Shown: in pieces, positions 42,398-52,503 of the stretch
Position numbering within the stretch: position 1 is the first letter of the stretch
Layout: each line of letters opens with the position of its first letter
NCBI GenBank assembly: GCA_002342065.1
Contig: DDPF01000012.1
Span: 434,001 to 498,000, forward strand
Direction of reading: 5' to 3'
Origin: Bacteroidetes bacterium UBA2475
GTDB lineage: Bacteria; Bacteroidota; Bacteroidia; B-17B0; Aurantibacillaceae
Length of the DNA stretch: 64,000 nucleotides
Notes under the pieces: model-generated
Told to the model about the DNA's origin: nothing
Database searches by the model: none
What the model saw: the letters and a program-made list of their open reading frames with translations, nothing else
Position numbers and translations under genes: made by a program

Positions 42398-44458
42398 ATG
42401 AAAAACATTACTAAGTTTACTTTAACCGCAGCAGCTCTCGTTATTTTTGTTGCAAACGGATTCTCGCAAAAATTGCTTAAAAAAGCCGATGCAGCTTTTG
42501 AAGCTCGTCAGTATTATAACGCCATAAATATGTACAAACAGGCATATGCAGGCGCTCCAAAGGACAAAAAGCCAATGATAATGTTTAAGTCAGGCTATGC
42601 TGCTCAGGAGATCAACGATTATAAAGGCGCAGAGACCTTTTACCAAAAAGCAATCGCAGCTAATTATGATGATCCTGCAGTTTATTTACGTTTAGCTGAA
42701 GTTTTAAAAAGCCAGATGAAATACCCTGAAGCAATTGTTGAGTTTAACAATTATAAAGCTAAAGGCGGTAACGCTAAAAAAGCTGACCTTGGTGTAAAAT
42801 CTTGCGAATTAGCACAACAATGGAAAGATGCTCCTCAACGTTACAAAATAGAGAACATGTCTTTAATGAACTCCAAAGAATCTGATTACTCTCCAAGCTT
42901 CGCCGATAAAAAAAATCAAACTTTAGTTATTACATCTCGTAGAGAAGGAGCTTTAGGTTCACAAGAAATTAACATAGGTTCAAATCACTCAGATCTTTAC
43001 GAAACAAAAATTGATAAGAACGGTAAATGGTCAACTCCTGTATTATTGCCTCCAGCAATCTCTTCTCCGGTTAACGAAGGACAAGGTTGGGTAAGCAAAA
43101 AAGGTGATATGATCTTCTTTACACGTTGTCCTGAAGAAAAGAACAAACAAGTAAAATGTGGTTTATACATGGCTAAAAAACAAGGTAGCACATGGGGTGT
43201 TGCAACACGTTTGCCATTTAATAATGATACAGTACAATTCGGTCATCCAACATTATCTGCTGATGGTAAATTTTTATATTTCGCTTCTCGTATGGGTGGC
43301 GGATATGGTGGAATTGATATCTGGAGATGTACTTACGATGCAAAAGCAAACGTTTGGGGACAACCAACAAATGCTGGTCCTGCAGTTAATACAGAAGGAG
43401 ACGAAATGTATCCAACAGTTTCTGATGACGGTAAAAAATTATATTTCTCATCAAACTATCACCCAGGAATGGGAGGTTTAGATATTTTTGTTGCAGAAGC
43501 CGGTGCTGATGGCAAATTCTCTAAAGCAGTAGAAAATCTTAAATACCCGATCAACTCTTCTTATGATGATTTTGGTATCATTTACGAAGGAAAAAAACAA
43601 CGTGGTTATTTAACTTCTAACCGTGAAGGCGGAAAAGGAAGTGATGATATCTGGAGCTTTAACTTACCTCCTTTAAATTATAACATTAAAGGTATGGCAA
43701 TGAGCAAAGGTGATGATAGAACCGGTGCAGGAAGAGGTGAAGCTGTTGAATTAGTTAAAGTTAAAATAGTTGGTAGCGACGGTTCTATAAACGAATTCAC
43801 GACTCCAAAAGATGGTAACTACACTTTTAAATTAAAAGAAAAAACTACTTATACACTTTCAACTGCAACTGAGAAAACTACTAAATCTGCTTCATTTACA
43901 AAAGGTTATTTAGCTTCTAAAGATCAACGTGTTGTTACAACTGTTGGTTTAGATAAATCAAAAGATTTTATTGCAGATTTTGAATTAGCTCCGGTTGTTC
44001 CATTCATCCGTATGCCACAAATTCTATATGCTTTAGGCAGCGCTGAGTTACTTCCTGAATCAAAAGATTCATTACAGTTCTTATACCAAACCTTAGTAGA
44101 TAATCCATCAACAGTTGTTGAGTTAAACTCACACACTGATAGCCGTGGTGATGCTGCTAAAAATCAGGATCTATCACAACGTCGTGCTCAATCTTGTGTT
44201 GATTACTTAGTAAAAGATAAAGGTATTAACCCTGCTCGTTTGCAAGCTAAAGGTTATGGTAAAACCCAATTATTAATTGGAGATGATGTTATTGCTAAAG
44301 CAAAAACGAAACAAGAAAAAGAAGCGTTACACGCTTTAAACCGTAGAACTGCTTTCCGTATCTTAAATTGGGATTTTGTTGATCCTAATGCTCCTAAAAC
44401 ACCTGTTAAAGGTGGTGGAAACAATACTACTAAAGATCCAGATGAAGACGAAGAATAG
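42398..44458 (+). CDS. PorE-like TPR/PD40-propeller/CRD/OmpA protein
   Basis: Exported envelope protein of 686 residues. Order of domains: signal peptide (ends GFSQ), TPR repeats (about 25-150), PD40/WD40-like propeller (160-430; blades such as HPTLSADGKFLYFASRMGGG and PTVSDDGKKLYFSSNYHPG in parts), a carboxypeptidase-like regulatory domain (430-530) and an OmpA peptidoglycan-binding domain (536-658; SHTDSRGD and LSQRRAQS). This is the plan of PorE, which anchors the T9SS PorKLMN complex to peptidoglycan. The acidic C-terminal tail ends DPDEDEE. A family paralogue without the T9SS role is possible. Confidence 0.85.
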   Translation: MKNITKFTLTAAALVIFVANGFSQKLLKKADAAFEARQYYNAINMYKQAYAGAPKDKKPMIMFKSGYAAQEINDYKGAETFYQKAIAANYDDPAVYLRLAEVLKSQMKYPEAIVEFNNYKAKGGNAKKADLGVKSCELAQQWKDAPQRYKIENMSLMNSKESDYSPSFADKKNQTLVITSRREGALGSQEINIGSNHSDLYETKIDKNGKWSTPVLLPPAISSPVNEGQGWVSKKGDMIFFTRCPEEKNKQVKCGLYMAKKQGSTWGVATRLPFNNDTVQFGHPTLSADGKFLYFASRMGGGYGGIDIWRCTYDAKANVWGQPTNAGPAVNTEGDEMYPTVSDDGKKLYFSSNYHPGMGGLDIFVAEAGADGKFSKAVENLKYPINSSYDDFGIIYEGKKQRGYLTSNREGGKGSDDIWSFNLPPLNYNIKGMAMSKGDDRTGAGRGEAVELVKVKIVGSDGSINEFTTPKDGNYTFKLKEKTTYTLSTATEKTTKSASFTKGYLASKDQRVVTTVGLDKSKDFIADFELAPVVPFIRMPQILYALGSAELLPESKDSLQFLYQTLVDNPSTVVELNSHTDSRGDAAKNQDLSQRRAQSCVDYLVKDKGINPARLQAKGYGKTQLLIGDDVIAKAKTKQEKEALHALNRRTAFRILNWDFVDPNAPKTPVKGGGNNTTKDPDEDEE

Positions 44459-44478
44459 TATTTGTTCTTAAATCATAT

Positions 44479-44511
44479 TAAAAGGCTGCAATATTTGTAG
44501 CCTTTTTTTTT
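44479..44511 (+). terminator. Intrinsic terminator after the PorE-like gene
   Basis: A stem of about ten pairs (AAAGGCTGCA/TGTAGCCTTT, one G-T pair) is followed by a run of nine to ten T residues, 20 bases after the stop codon. Confidence 0.88.
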
Positions 44512-44546
44512 GCATTATCCTTACCTTTAAATAATAAGCAATTAGC

Positions 44547-47500
44547 TTGGGAAACTTTGTAGTATATAGATCAAGTGCTGGAAGCGGAAAAACATTTACG
44601 CTTGTAAAAGAATATTTACGCCTCTCCTTATCAGATCCAAAAAAATTAAACAGTAATTACAAACGCATACTCGCTGTAACCTTCACCAATAAAGCCGCGG
44701 CAGAAATGAAGCAACGCATCCTTGATGCTTTAGATCAGATCGCCAATAAAGTTCAATTACCTTTTGTAGGCGAACTATTATGCGAAGAATTAAAAATTAA
44801 GCCCGAAGAATTAAAACAAAGATCGAAGATCGTTTTAAGTCAGATCTTACATCACTACTCCGATTTTTCCATTGGTACTATTGACAGTTTTACGCATAAA
44901 ATTGTAAAGACCTTTGCGCACGATCTTAAACTTCCGGTAAATTTTAATCTGGAAATGGATGTTGAAGGTTTTTACGATAAAGTAATTTCAACACTCTTCA
45001 ATCAAATTGGTGAAGACGAATATGTAAGCAAATTATTAAAAGAATTTGTTTTAAATAAAGCAGAAGAAAATAGCAGTTGGGATCCTGAAAAAGCAATTAA
45101 AGAGTTTGCAAAACTTTTACAGAAAGAAAACTCCGACAGTTATTTACAAAAACTAAAACACTTTAGTCCGCAAGAACTTGAAGAGATAAGAAAAGAATTA
45201 TTTGCTTACATAAGCTATTACAACGCTCATTTAAAAACTAACGGACAAAAAGCAGTTGATCTTATTTCTAAAAATGGATTAAGTGATAATGATTTTACAT
45301 ATAAAGCTGCCGGACCGCAAAGTTTTTTTAAAAAATGTGTTAGCCAAAGTGTAGAAATTGAAACCACCATTAAAGGCAGAACCATTGATGCAATTGAAAA
45401 AAATGCCTGGGCTAATAAAGAAACGCCTAATAAAAATAAAGTAGAAGAAATTAGCTCCCAATTAACTTCCATTGCAAAGAGTTTAATTGATTTTATAAAA
45501 GAAAATCATTCCTATTACAGTTTATGTAAATTATTAAGTACACAAATTTATCCACTTCTTCTTTTGAAGAAAATTGAAGAGATCAGTAACGATAAAAAAC
45601 AGGAAGAACGTTTGGTTTTCATAAGCGAGTTCAATAAAAATATATTCGATTTAATTAATAATGAACCTACTCCATTTATTTACGAACGGTTAGGAGAAAA
45701 ATATCAGCATTATTTATTGGACGAGTTTCAGGATACAAGCAGCCTGCAGTGGCATAATATATTACCACTTATTGATAACTCTTTATCTAACGGCTGGTTT
45801 AATTTAATAGTGGGCGATGGAAAACAAAGTATCTATCGCTGGCGAAATGCTAATGTAAAACAATTTATCGACCTGCCACAAATAGAGAACACATCAGATA
45901 ATTTTTTGGTTGAGGAAAGAGGCGACACCCTGAATCGTAATTTTAAAGAGAATTTATTGAATACCAATTTCAGGAGTCTTTCAACCATCATTACTTTTAA
46001 TAACGACCTTTTTAATAAATTAAGTAATGACCTTTTAACCGAAGCACATAAAAAAATATATAAAGATCAGCGCCAGGAAGTAAAACATAAAGGTGCCGGC
46101 CTAATAACAGTAAATACAGGTAAAGTGAACCGTGAGGAACTAGATGAACTTAATTTTAGAATCATTAAAAAACAAATTCAAAATGCTTTAGATTCAAAAT
46201 TTGAATACAAAGACATTTGTATTATTGTACGTAAGAACACACATGGCAATAGCATTGCTGACTTTTTAATGGATAGTCAGATTCCAATTGTTTCGTCAGA
46301 TTCTTTATTATTAAAAAACAATCTTGAAATAAATACAGTTATCAGTTATTTAAATTATCTTTCCAATAACCAGGATAAAGTTAGTGCTACTTCTGTAATT
46401 AATTATTTACAACAAACACAACAGATCAACAACAAACAATTTGCAAGCGGTGCGCAAAAGCTGGCAAAGAACATTTCTTTATTTGAGGTGTTAAAGAGTT
46501 TTAATGTTAATCTGCCCGATCAAAACCTCTCCTTAAATAATCTCTTCGATCATTGCTTAATAATTATTAATGCACTTTCGTTAAACAAAAATGGTTATCC
46601 ATACATCCGCTTTTTTCTGGATGAGGTAAATGAATATCTTATCACTAAAAATTCAAACATTTCTTCCTTTTGCGATTGGTGGAAAACGCGAAGTCAAAAA
46701 GCATCCCTAATTATTCCCGCTAATACAAATGCGGTAAAAATAATGACCATTCATGCCAGTAAAGGACTCGAGTTCCCCGTTGTGATCGTGCCCTATTGCA
46801 ACAGCAATTATTACAGGGCTAACGATAATTGGGTAGAATTAAACAATGATAAAGTAAAATTACCTGTTGCAGCCATTAATCTTTCCTCCAAAGTAAAAAA
46901 TGCAGGTCTCGAAAAAGAATTTGCTGTAGAAGAACAGGAACAGATCCTTGAGAATTTAAATTTGCTTTATGTTGCGTTTACACGAGCATCCGAAAGGTTA
47001 CATATTATTTCGGCTTACTCTAATAATAGTAAAACACTTATAAGTCATTGGATAGAAAAATATCTTACAGGTAACCATCAGCCAAAAGAAATAAATTATT
47101 TTGAGATAGGAGAAGCCAATAAAAAACAATTGCAAGATTCAAAAGAAAATCCTGATCATTTTAATTTAAGTCCTTTACAATTTGATTCTTCAAACAATGT
47201 AGTGCAAATAAAAGCGGCGCATTTACTTAATTCGGAAGATTCTTTGGAAGCAAAAGAAATGGGCATCATTGTTCACTGGATCCTCTCGAAGATCAATAAT
47301 AATAAACAAGTAGACGAAGCAATAAACATGGCATTGCTAGAGGGTATGATCAATGCCACTCAAATTTCTCCTATTAAAGAGAAATTAAATAATCTCGTAA
47401 ATCATCCCGAATTAAAGAACTATTTTGAGGTCGAAAAAAAATACAAAATAGAAATGGAGATAGCCACTTTTAGTGGTGAGGTGTTTAGGCCCGACAGGAT

Positions 47501-47675
47501 CATTCTTGAAGAAAATTTAACTACTATAATTGATTATAAGACCGGGAAGGAAAATAACAAAAAATATTTTAAACAATTATTAAAATACCAGGAAGCCATG
47601 ATAAACATGGGCTACGGTGAAGTAAAAAGTTTACTGGTTTATATAGATGACCTGGCAATTGTTGAACTAAAATAG
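44547..47675 (+). CDS. AddA/RecB-like UvrD helicase with C-terminal nuclease domain
   Basis: Double-strand-break repair enzyme of the AddA type, a superfamily 1A helicase with a PD-(D/E)XK nuclease at the end. Walker A is SSAGSGKTFT (residues 9-18), Walker B HYLLDEFQDTSSLQW, helicase motif with GDGKQSIYRWR, and IMTIHASKGLEFPVV and LLYVAFTRASERL near residues 730 and 810. The nuclease core reads FRPDRIILEENLTTIIDYKTG close to the C-terminus in its parts. At 1042 residues the length is right. The start is TTG. The partner AddB is not adjacent. Confidence 0.9.
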   Translation: MGNFVVYRSSAGSGKTFTLVKEYLRLSLSDPKKLNSNYKRILAVTFTNKAAAEMKQRILDALDQIANKVQLPFVGELLCEELKIKPEELKQRSKIVLSQILHHYSDFSIGTIDSFTHKIVKTFAHDLKLPVNFNLEMDVEGFYDKVISTLFNQIGEDEYVSKLLKEFVLNKAEENSSWDPEKAIKEFAKLLQKENSDSYLQKLKHFSPQELEEIRKELFAYISYYNAHLKTNGQKAVDLISKNGLSDNDFTYKAAGPQSFFKKCVSQSVEIETTIKGRTIDAIEKNAWANKETPNKNKVEEISSQLTSIAKSLIDFIKENHSYYSLCKLLSTQIYPLLLLKKIEEISNDKKQEERLVFISEFNKNIFDLINNEPTPFIYERLGEKYQHYLLDEFQDTSSLQWHNILPLIDNSLSNGWFNLIVGDGKQSIYRWRNANVKQFIDLPQIENTSDNFLVEERGDTLNRNFKENLLNTNFRSLSTIITFNNDLFNKLSNDLLTEAHKKIYKDQRQEVKHKGAGLITVNTGKVNREELDELNFRIIKKQIQNALDSKFEYKDICIIVRKNTHGNSIADFLMDSQIPIVSSDSLLLKNNLEINTVISYLNYLSNNQDKVSATSVINYLQQTQQINNKQFASGAQKLAKNISLFEVLKSFNVNLPDQNLSLNNLFDHCLIIINALSLNKNGYPYIRFFLDEVNEYLITKNSNISSFCDWWKTRSQKASLIIPANTNAVKIMTIHASKGLEFPVVIVPYCNSNYYRANDNWVELNNDKVKLPVAAINLSSKVKNAGLEKEFAVEEQEQILENLNLLYVAFTRASERLHIISAYSNNSKTLISHWIEKYLTGNHQPKEINYFEIGEANKKQLQDSKENPDHFNLSPLQFDSSNNVVQIKAAHLLNSEDSLEAKEMGIIVHWILSKINNNKQVDEAINMALLEGMINATQISPIKEKLNNLVNHPELKNYFEVEKKYKIEMEIATFSGEVFRPDRIILEENLTTIIDYKTGKENNKKYFKQLLKYQEAMINMGYGEVKSLLVYIDDLAIVELK

Positions 47676-47713
47676 TTATATTCGTATCACAAAAATTCAA
47701 ATTATTTATTGAA

Positions 47714-49726
47714 ATGAAAAAAACCATTTTATCCCTTTTAATTCTTCAAGCACTTAACGGATTATCACAAAAGGCGGGTATCAATTTCTCGTATATTGAT
47801 TCGAGTGCTAACCCGCGTAACGATTTTTACACCTTTTGCAACGGTAAATGGCAAAAAACGTTTGTGCTACCTGAAAGCGATGCCCGTTACGGAAGTTTTA
47901 ACGAGATAAATAATAATAATTTAAAAAATATAAAAGTTATTCTTGATAACGCCTCAAAGAATAAAGCGGCTGCACCGAATTCTAACGCGCAAAAATTACG
48001 AGATTTTTATAACAATGCCATGGACTCTGCAAAAGCAGATAAATTAGGCTTCGACCCCATAAAAGATCAGTTAGCTAAAATTGACGCGGTTAAATCAGTA
48101 GATGAACTTATTGCTTTAAAATCCAACATGGATTTTGACGGCGTGTCTTTATTTTTTGGTGGAGGTGTTTCTATTGATGCAAAAAACAGTAAAAAGAACA
48201 GGTACAGTCTTTCGCAAGCAGGACTGGGTCTTGGTGAAAGAGATTATTATTTCAATCCACAATTTGAATCTATAAGAACTGCATACATTAAATATCTTGC
48301 CGCCTTATTTGAGCTTACCGGAGTAGATGATATAATATCTTATGATAATGCAAAACATGTTTTTTATTTTGAAAAAGAAATGGCCAATAAAGCTCTCACT
48401 CGTTTGGAAATGAGGGATCCTGAAAAATTATATAATATCCAAACTCCGGTAAGTTTAAAAAATCTTACACCTGCAATTAACTGGGACATATATTTTAAAC
48501 AAAAAAACATAAAGCATCCTGATACCGTGATTATTGCTTCTTTAGAATATTTTCGAAACTTAAATTCGTTATTAAATGCCACGCCGGTTCCAATTGAAAA
48601 TTTAAAACTATACGCAAAAGCACAATTATTAATGGAGGCAGCCCCTTATTTATCAAGCAAATTTGAAGAAGTAAATTTTGCCTTTAGGGGAAAAATACTT
48701 AGTGGCGCGCCTAAAATGAAACCAAGGTGGGAACGCGTTCAGGCAGCTATGGATAGAGTAATTGGGGATATTGTTTCGGAAGAGTTCGTTAAAAAACATT
48801 TTACACCAAAAGCAAAAGCAAAAGTAAATTCACTTATTGATAATTTAATTCTCGCTTACCGTGAACGCATCAATTCAAGAACATGGATGGATGACGGAAC
48901 AAAAAAACAAGCTAACAGAAAATTAGATCTTTTAATAAGAAAAGTAGGCTACCCGGAAAAATGGAAGGATTATTCTAAACTAACTATTACAACCGATAAT
49001 TTTTGGGCCAATTATAACCGTGGTGTAAAATATGCTGTTGTTGATAATCTTGGTGATCTAAAAAAACCAGCAGATAGAAGTAAGTGGCAAATGACGCCAG
49101 TAACCGTAAATGCATATTATGATCCAACTACTAACGAAATAACTTTTCCTGCTGCTATCATGCAACCACCTTTCTTTGATCCGGAAGCTGAAGATGCAGC
49201 AAACTATGGAACCATGGGCGCTATTATTGGTCACGAATTAACTCACGGTTTTGATGATCAGGGCGCACAATTTGATGCGGACGGAAATATGAAAATGTGG
49301 TGGACAAAACAAGATTATGATAATTTTAAAACCAAAACTTTACTTATTGTAAACCAGTTTAATAATTATGTTGCAATTGATAGCATGCGAGTAAATGGAA
49401 GTATGACACAAGGCGAGAACATTGCCGATCTTGGTGGTTTAACTATGGCCTATTACGCTTATCAAAAATCTTTAAACGGAAAACCCTCAGTAAAAATGGG
49501 TGGCTTTACGGGTGAGCAACGTTTTTTTATTGCATGGGCACAAGGCTGGAAAAATGTGTGCAGAGATCAAGAACTAAAAAGATTAATAACAGTTGATTAT
49601 CATTCGCCAGGATATTTCAGGGCCTTTGCGCCATTAACTAATTTAAAAGAATTTCACCAGGCATTTGGCGTAAAAGAGGGTGATAAAATGTACACATCTG
49701 AAAGTAACAGGGTAGAGATTTGGTAG
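47714..49726 (+). CDS. M13-family (neprilysin/PepO) zinc metallopeptidase
   Basis: Exported peptidase of 670 residues with a signal peptide (LSLLILQALNGLSQ). The zinc motif HELTH is near residue 510 in IIGHELTHGFDDQGAQ, and the third ligand Glu lies in GENIADLGGL. NAYYDPTTNEITFPAAIMQPP, in parts, is the family substrate segment. Because no lipobox is present it is probably periplasmic. It overlaps the next gene by seven bases, starting the run M13-dacB-pyrC-suhB. Confidence 0.93.
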   Translation: MKKTILSLLILQALNGLSQKAGINFSYIDSSANPRNDFYTFCNGKWQKTFVLPESDARYGSFNEINNNNLKNIKVILDNASKNKAAAPNSNAQKLRDFYNNAMDSAKADKLGFDPIKDQLAKIDAVKSVDELIALKSNMDFDGVSLFFGGGVSIDAKNSKKNRYSLSQAGLGLGERDYYFNPQFESIRTAYIKYLAALFELTGVDDIISYDNAKHVFYFEKEMANKALTRLEMRDPEKLYNIQTPVSLKNLTPAINWDIYFKQKNIKHPDTVIIASLEYFRNLNSLLNATPVPIENLKLYAKAQLLMEAAPYLSSKFEEVNFAFRGKILSGAPKMKPRWERVQAAMDRVIGDIVSEEFVKKHFTPKAKAKVNSLIDNLILAYRERINSRTWMDDGTKKQANRKLDLLIRKVGYPEKWKDYSKLTITTDNFWANYNRGVKYAVVDNLGDLKKPADRSKWQMTPVTVNAYYDPTTNEITFPAAIMQPPFFDPEAEDAANYGTMGAIIGHELTHGFDDQGAQFDADGNMKMWWTKQDYDNFKTKTLLIVNQFNNYVAIDSMRVNGSMTQGENIADLGGLTMAYYAYQKSLNGKPSVKMGGFTGEQRFFIAWAQGWKNVCRDQELKRLITVDYHSPGYFRAFAPLTNLKEFHQAFGVKEGDKMYTSESNRVEIW

Positions 49727-51156
49727 TTCGTTATTATAAATTATTCTTAATTTGTTTGATGCCATTATGTCTTAATGCTCAAATAAGTTCTGTAGTTGAA
49801 GGTTGGAAATCTGATAAAGATCTTAAAAGTGCTACCCTTAGTTTTTGTGTAATAGATACTAAGACTGGAGAAATTATTTCTGAATTAAATTCACACCAAT
49901 CTGTTGTACCCGCAAGCACGCAAAAAGTAATTACTACAGGTGCAGCATTAGGCACATTAGGTGCAGGTTACAGGTATACTACCAGGATATATCACACGGG
50001 TACTTTTAGTAAAGAAACAGGTGTTGTAAATGGTGACATAATTATTTATGGCAGTGGCGATCCAACTCTACAATCAGAAAATTTTGTAAAAGAAAAAGAC
50101 ACCATTCAAATTACAGACAAATGGGCCGTTGCACTAAAAGAAAAAGGCATTAAAGAAATAAAAGGAAAAATAATTGGCGATGCCAGTTTTTTTGACAGAA
50201 CAATTCCGGGTAACTGGATCTGGGCCGATATAAATAATTATTTTGGTGTTGCACCCTGCGGTTTATCTTATAACGATAATAAGTTTAAAATTATCTACAC
50301 CAGTAAAGAAGTTGGCAGCAAAGCAACAGTTGAAAAAACAATTCCTGCATATTGTAATAATACAATTTGCATTAATTCAAATGTAATATCTAAAGGAACA
50401 GAAGATGATGCTTTTGTTTATGGAGATCCATTCAGTTACACAAAAGAAGTTAGCGGAAAGATCCCCCCAAATAAAAAAGATTTTGAAGTAGAAGCCGCCC
50501 TACCTGATCCGGCATTGTTGTGCGCTGAAAAATTTTCAGTCTCATTAGCTAAAGCAGGAATTAAATATAACCACAAACTGGTCGAATCCAATTATAAACG
50601 ACCGGATAGCACAATTACAAAACAACTTTTATACACTCATTTTTCGCCCTCACTGGAAAGGATAGTTTTTTACACCAACCTAAAAAGTAATAACCATTAT
50701 TGCGAAACTATTTTAAGAAGTGTTGGTCGCGGAAGTATGTATTTAGGAATTGATGCGGTAAAAAATTACTGGCAAAAAAAGGGGTTAGATGTTACGGAAC
50801 TTTATATGGTAGATGGAAGCGGTTTATCAAGAGCAAATACAGTAACAACAAATTTCCAGGCAAGTCTTTTAAGCAAGATCTATAACGACAGCTCGCTATA
50901 CAAAATGTTTAACAACTCATTGCCTGTAGCCGGCAGAAGCGGAAGCATGAGTAACATTGGTAAAGGAAAATTAATTGAAAACAATATGCGCGCTAAAACC
51001 GGTTATATTAACCGCGCAAGAGGTTATTGCGGCTTTGTTAAGTCTAAATCCGGTAAAGATTTGGCCTTCTCGGTTCTGTTCAATAACTATACCTGCTCGG
51101 CAAAAGATGCAAAAGTAAAGATCGAAAAATTTTTAGTTGAGCTTGGAGAATTATAA
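49720..51156 (+). CDS. dacB: D-alanyl-D-alanine carboxypeptidase/endopeptidase (PBP4)
   Basis: Periplasmic class C penicillin-binding protein trimming peptidoglycan cross-links. The three active-site motifs are present: SxxK as STQK in VVPASTQKVITTG, SxN as SNN in LKSNNHYCET, and KTG in MRAKTGYINRARGYCGF. A signal peptide ends at CLNAQ. The 478-residue length fits PBP4 with its inserted domains. The start is TTG and overlaps the peptidase gene. Confidence 0.92.
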   Translation: MVVRYYKLFLICLMPLCLNAQISSVVEGWKSDKDLKSATLSFCVIDTKTGEIISELNSHQSVVPASTQKVITTGAALGTLGAGYRYTTRIYHTGTFSKETGVVNGDIIIYGSGDPTLQSENFVKEKDTIQITDKWAVALKEKGIKEIKGKIIGDASFFDRTIPGNWIWADINNYFGVAPCGLSYNDNKFKIIYTSKEVGSKATVEKTIPAYCNNTICINSNVISKGTEDDAFVYGDPFSYTKEVSGKIPPNKKDFEVEAALPDPALLCAEKFSVSLAKAGIKYNHKLVESNYKRPDSTITKQLLYTHFSPSLERIVFYTNLKSNNHYCETILRSVGRGSMYLGIDAVKNYWQKKGLDVTELYMVDGSGLSRANTVTTNFQASLLSKIYNDSSLYKMFNNSLPVAGRSGSMSNIGKGKLIENNMRAKTGYINRARGYCGFVKSKSGKDLAFSVLFNNYTCSAKDAKVKIEKFLVELGEL

Positions 51157-51165
51157 CTTTGTATT

Positions 51166-52500
51166 ATGAAGTACCTTATAAAAAACGCGACGCTTGTTAA
51201 CGAAGGAGAAATTGGTTCTTTTGATGTTCTTATTAAAGATCAAATCATTTCTAAAATAGACAGGAATATTGAAGTAGAAGGAACTTATACCGAAATTAAC
51301 GGCGAAGGTTTATATTTATTACCGGGTGCAATAGATGACCAGGTGCATTTTCGTGAACCGGGTTTAATGCACAAGGGCGAAATTTATACAGAGGCGAAAG
51401 CTGCTGTAGCAGGTGGTGTTACTTCGTATATGGAAATGCCCAATACAAATCCTCAGGCAACATCAATTCTTGAATTAGAAAAAAAATATAAACGCGCATC
51501 AGAATGTTCTCTTGCTAATTATTCTTTTTTTATGGGTGGAACAAACCACAATTTGGAAGAGGCATTAAAAGTAGATTATTCAAAAGTGTGTGGACTAAAA
51601 ATATTTATGGGTTCATCTACCGGCGATATGTTGGTTGATCATCAGGAAGTACTGGAAGGTTTTTTCTCAAAAATAAATGCGCTTATAGCAACGCATTGTG
51701 AGTTTGACCCACTGGTAAAAGAAAATCAAAAAAGAATAATTGAAGAGTACGGCGAAGATCTTGAGCCTTACTTCCACCCTATCATTCGTAACGAAGAAGC
51801 ATGCTATAAGTCATCTTCTATGGCTGTTGAGTTAGCAAAAAAACATAATACGCGTTTACATATCTTACATATTTCAACCGCAAAAGAATTAGCATTGTTC
51901 ACTAATAAAATTCCTTTAAAACAAAAACGCATTACATCCGAAGCTTGCATCCATCATTTGTGGTTTAGTGATGAAGATTATAAAACAAAAGGCAATTTTA
52001 TAAAATGGAATCCTTCGGTAAAAACCGGTTACGACCGTGATAAAATTTTTGAAGCTGTTTTAAATGGTACTATTGACGTTATTGCTACCGATCATGCGCC
52101 TCATACCATTGATGAAAAAAACTTACCTTATTTAAAAGCTCCAAGTGGTGGGCCTTTAGTACAGCACAGCATTTTAGCCATGCTCGATTTTTATCATGAT
52201 AAAAAAATAACTCTTCCTAAAATGGTTGAGAAAATGAGCCACAACGTCGCCGATCTTTTCAGGATAGAAAAAAGAGGTTACATCAAAGAAGGCTATTTTG
52301 CAGATCTTGTTTTGGTTAATTTAAACAAGCCACAAACCGTTACCAAACAAAATATTTTATATAAATGTGGCTGGAGTCCTTTCGAAGGACACACATTTAA
52401 AAGCAGTATCGAAAAAACTTTTGTAAACGGTCATTTGGTTTATGATAACGGAAAGGTTAACGAAACCAAGTATGGAAGCCGTTTAGAGTTTAAATATTAA
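51166..52500 (+). CDS. pyrC: Dihydroorotase
   Basis: Zinc enzyme of pyrimidine synthesis, cyclising carbamoyl aspartate. The class I type is shown by DDQVHFREPG near residue 58 (metal-binding HxR), the bridging lysine region VCGLKIFMGSSTGD, and DVIATDHAPHTIDEK with the catalytic Asp. The 444 residues are normal. It lies between dacB and suhB with spacers of nine and three bases, so this pyrimidine gene is co-transcribed with cell-wall and phosphatase genes. Confidence 0.94.
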   Translation: MKYLIKNATLVNEGEIGSFDVLIKDQIISKIDRNIEVEGTYTEINGEGLYLLPGAIDDQVHFREPGLMHKGEIYTEAKAAVAGGVTSYMEMPNTNPQATSILELEKKYKRASECSLANYSFFMGGTNHNLEEALKVDYSKVCGLKIFMGSSTGDMLVDHQEVLEGFFSKINALIATHCEFDPLVKENQKRIIEEYGEDLEPYFHPIIRNEEACYKSSSMAVELAKKHNTRLHILHISTAKELALFTNKIPLKQKRITSEACIHHLWFSDEDYKTKGNFIKWNPSVKTGYDRDKIFEAVLNGTIDVIATDHAPHTIDEKNLPYLKAPSGGPLVQHSILAMLDFYHDKKITLPKMVEKMSHNVADLFRIEKRGYIKEGYFADLVLVNLNKPQTVTKQNILYKCGWSPFEGHTFKSSIEKTFVNGHLVYDNGKVNETKYGSRLEFKY

Positions 52501-52503
52501 GCG

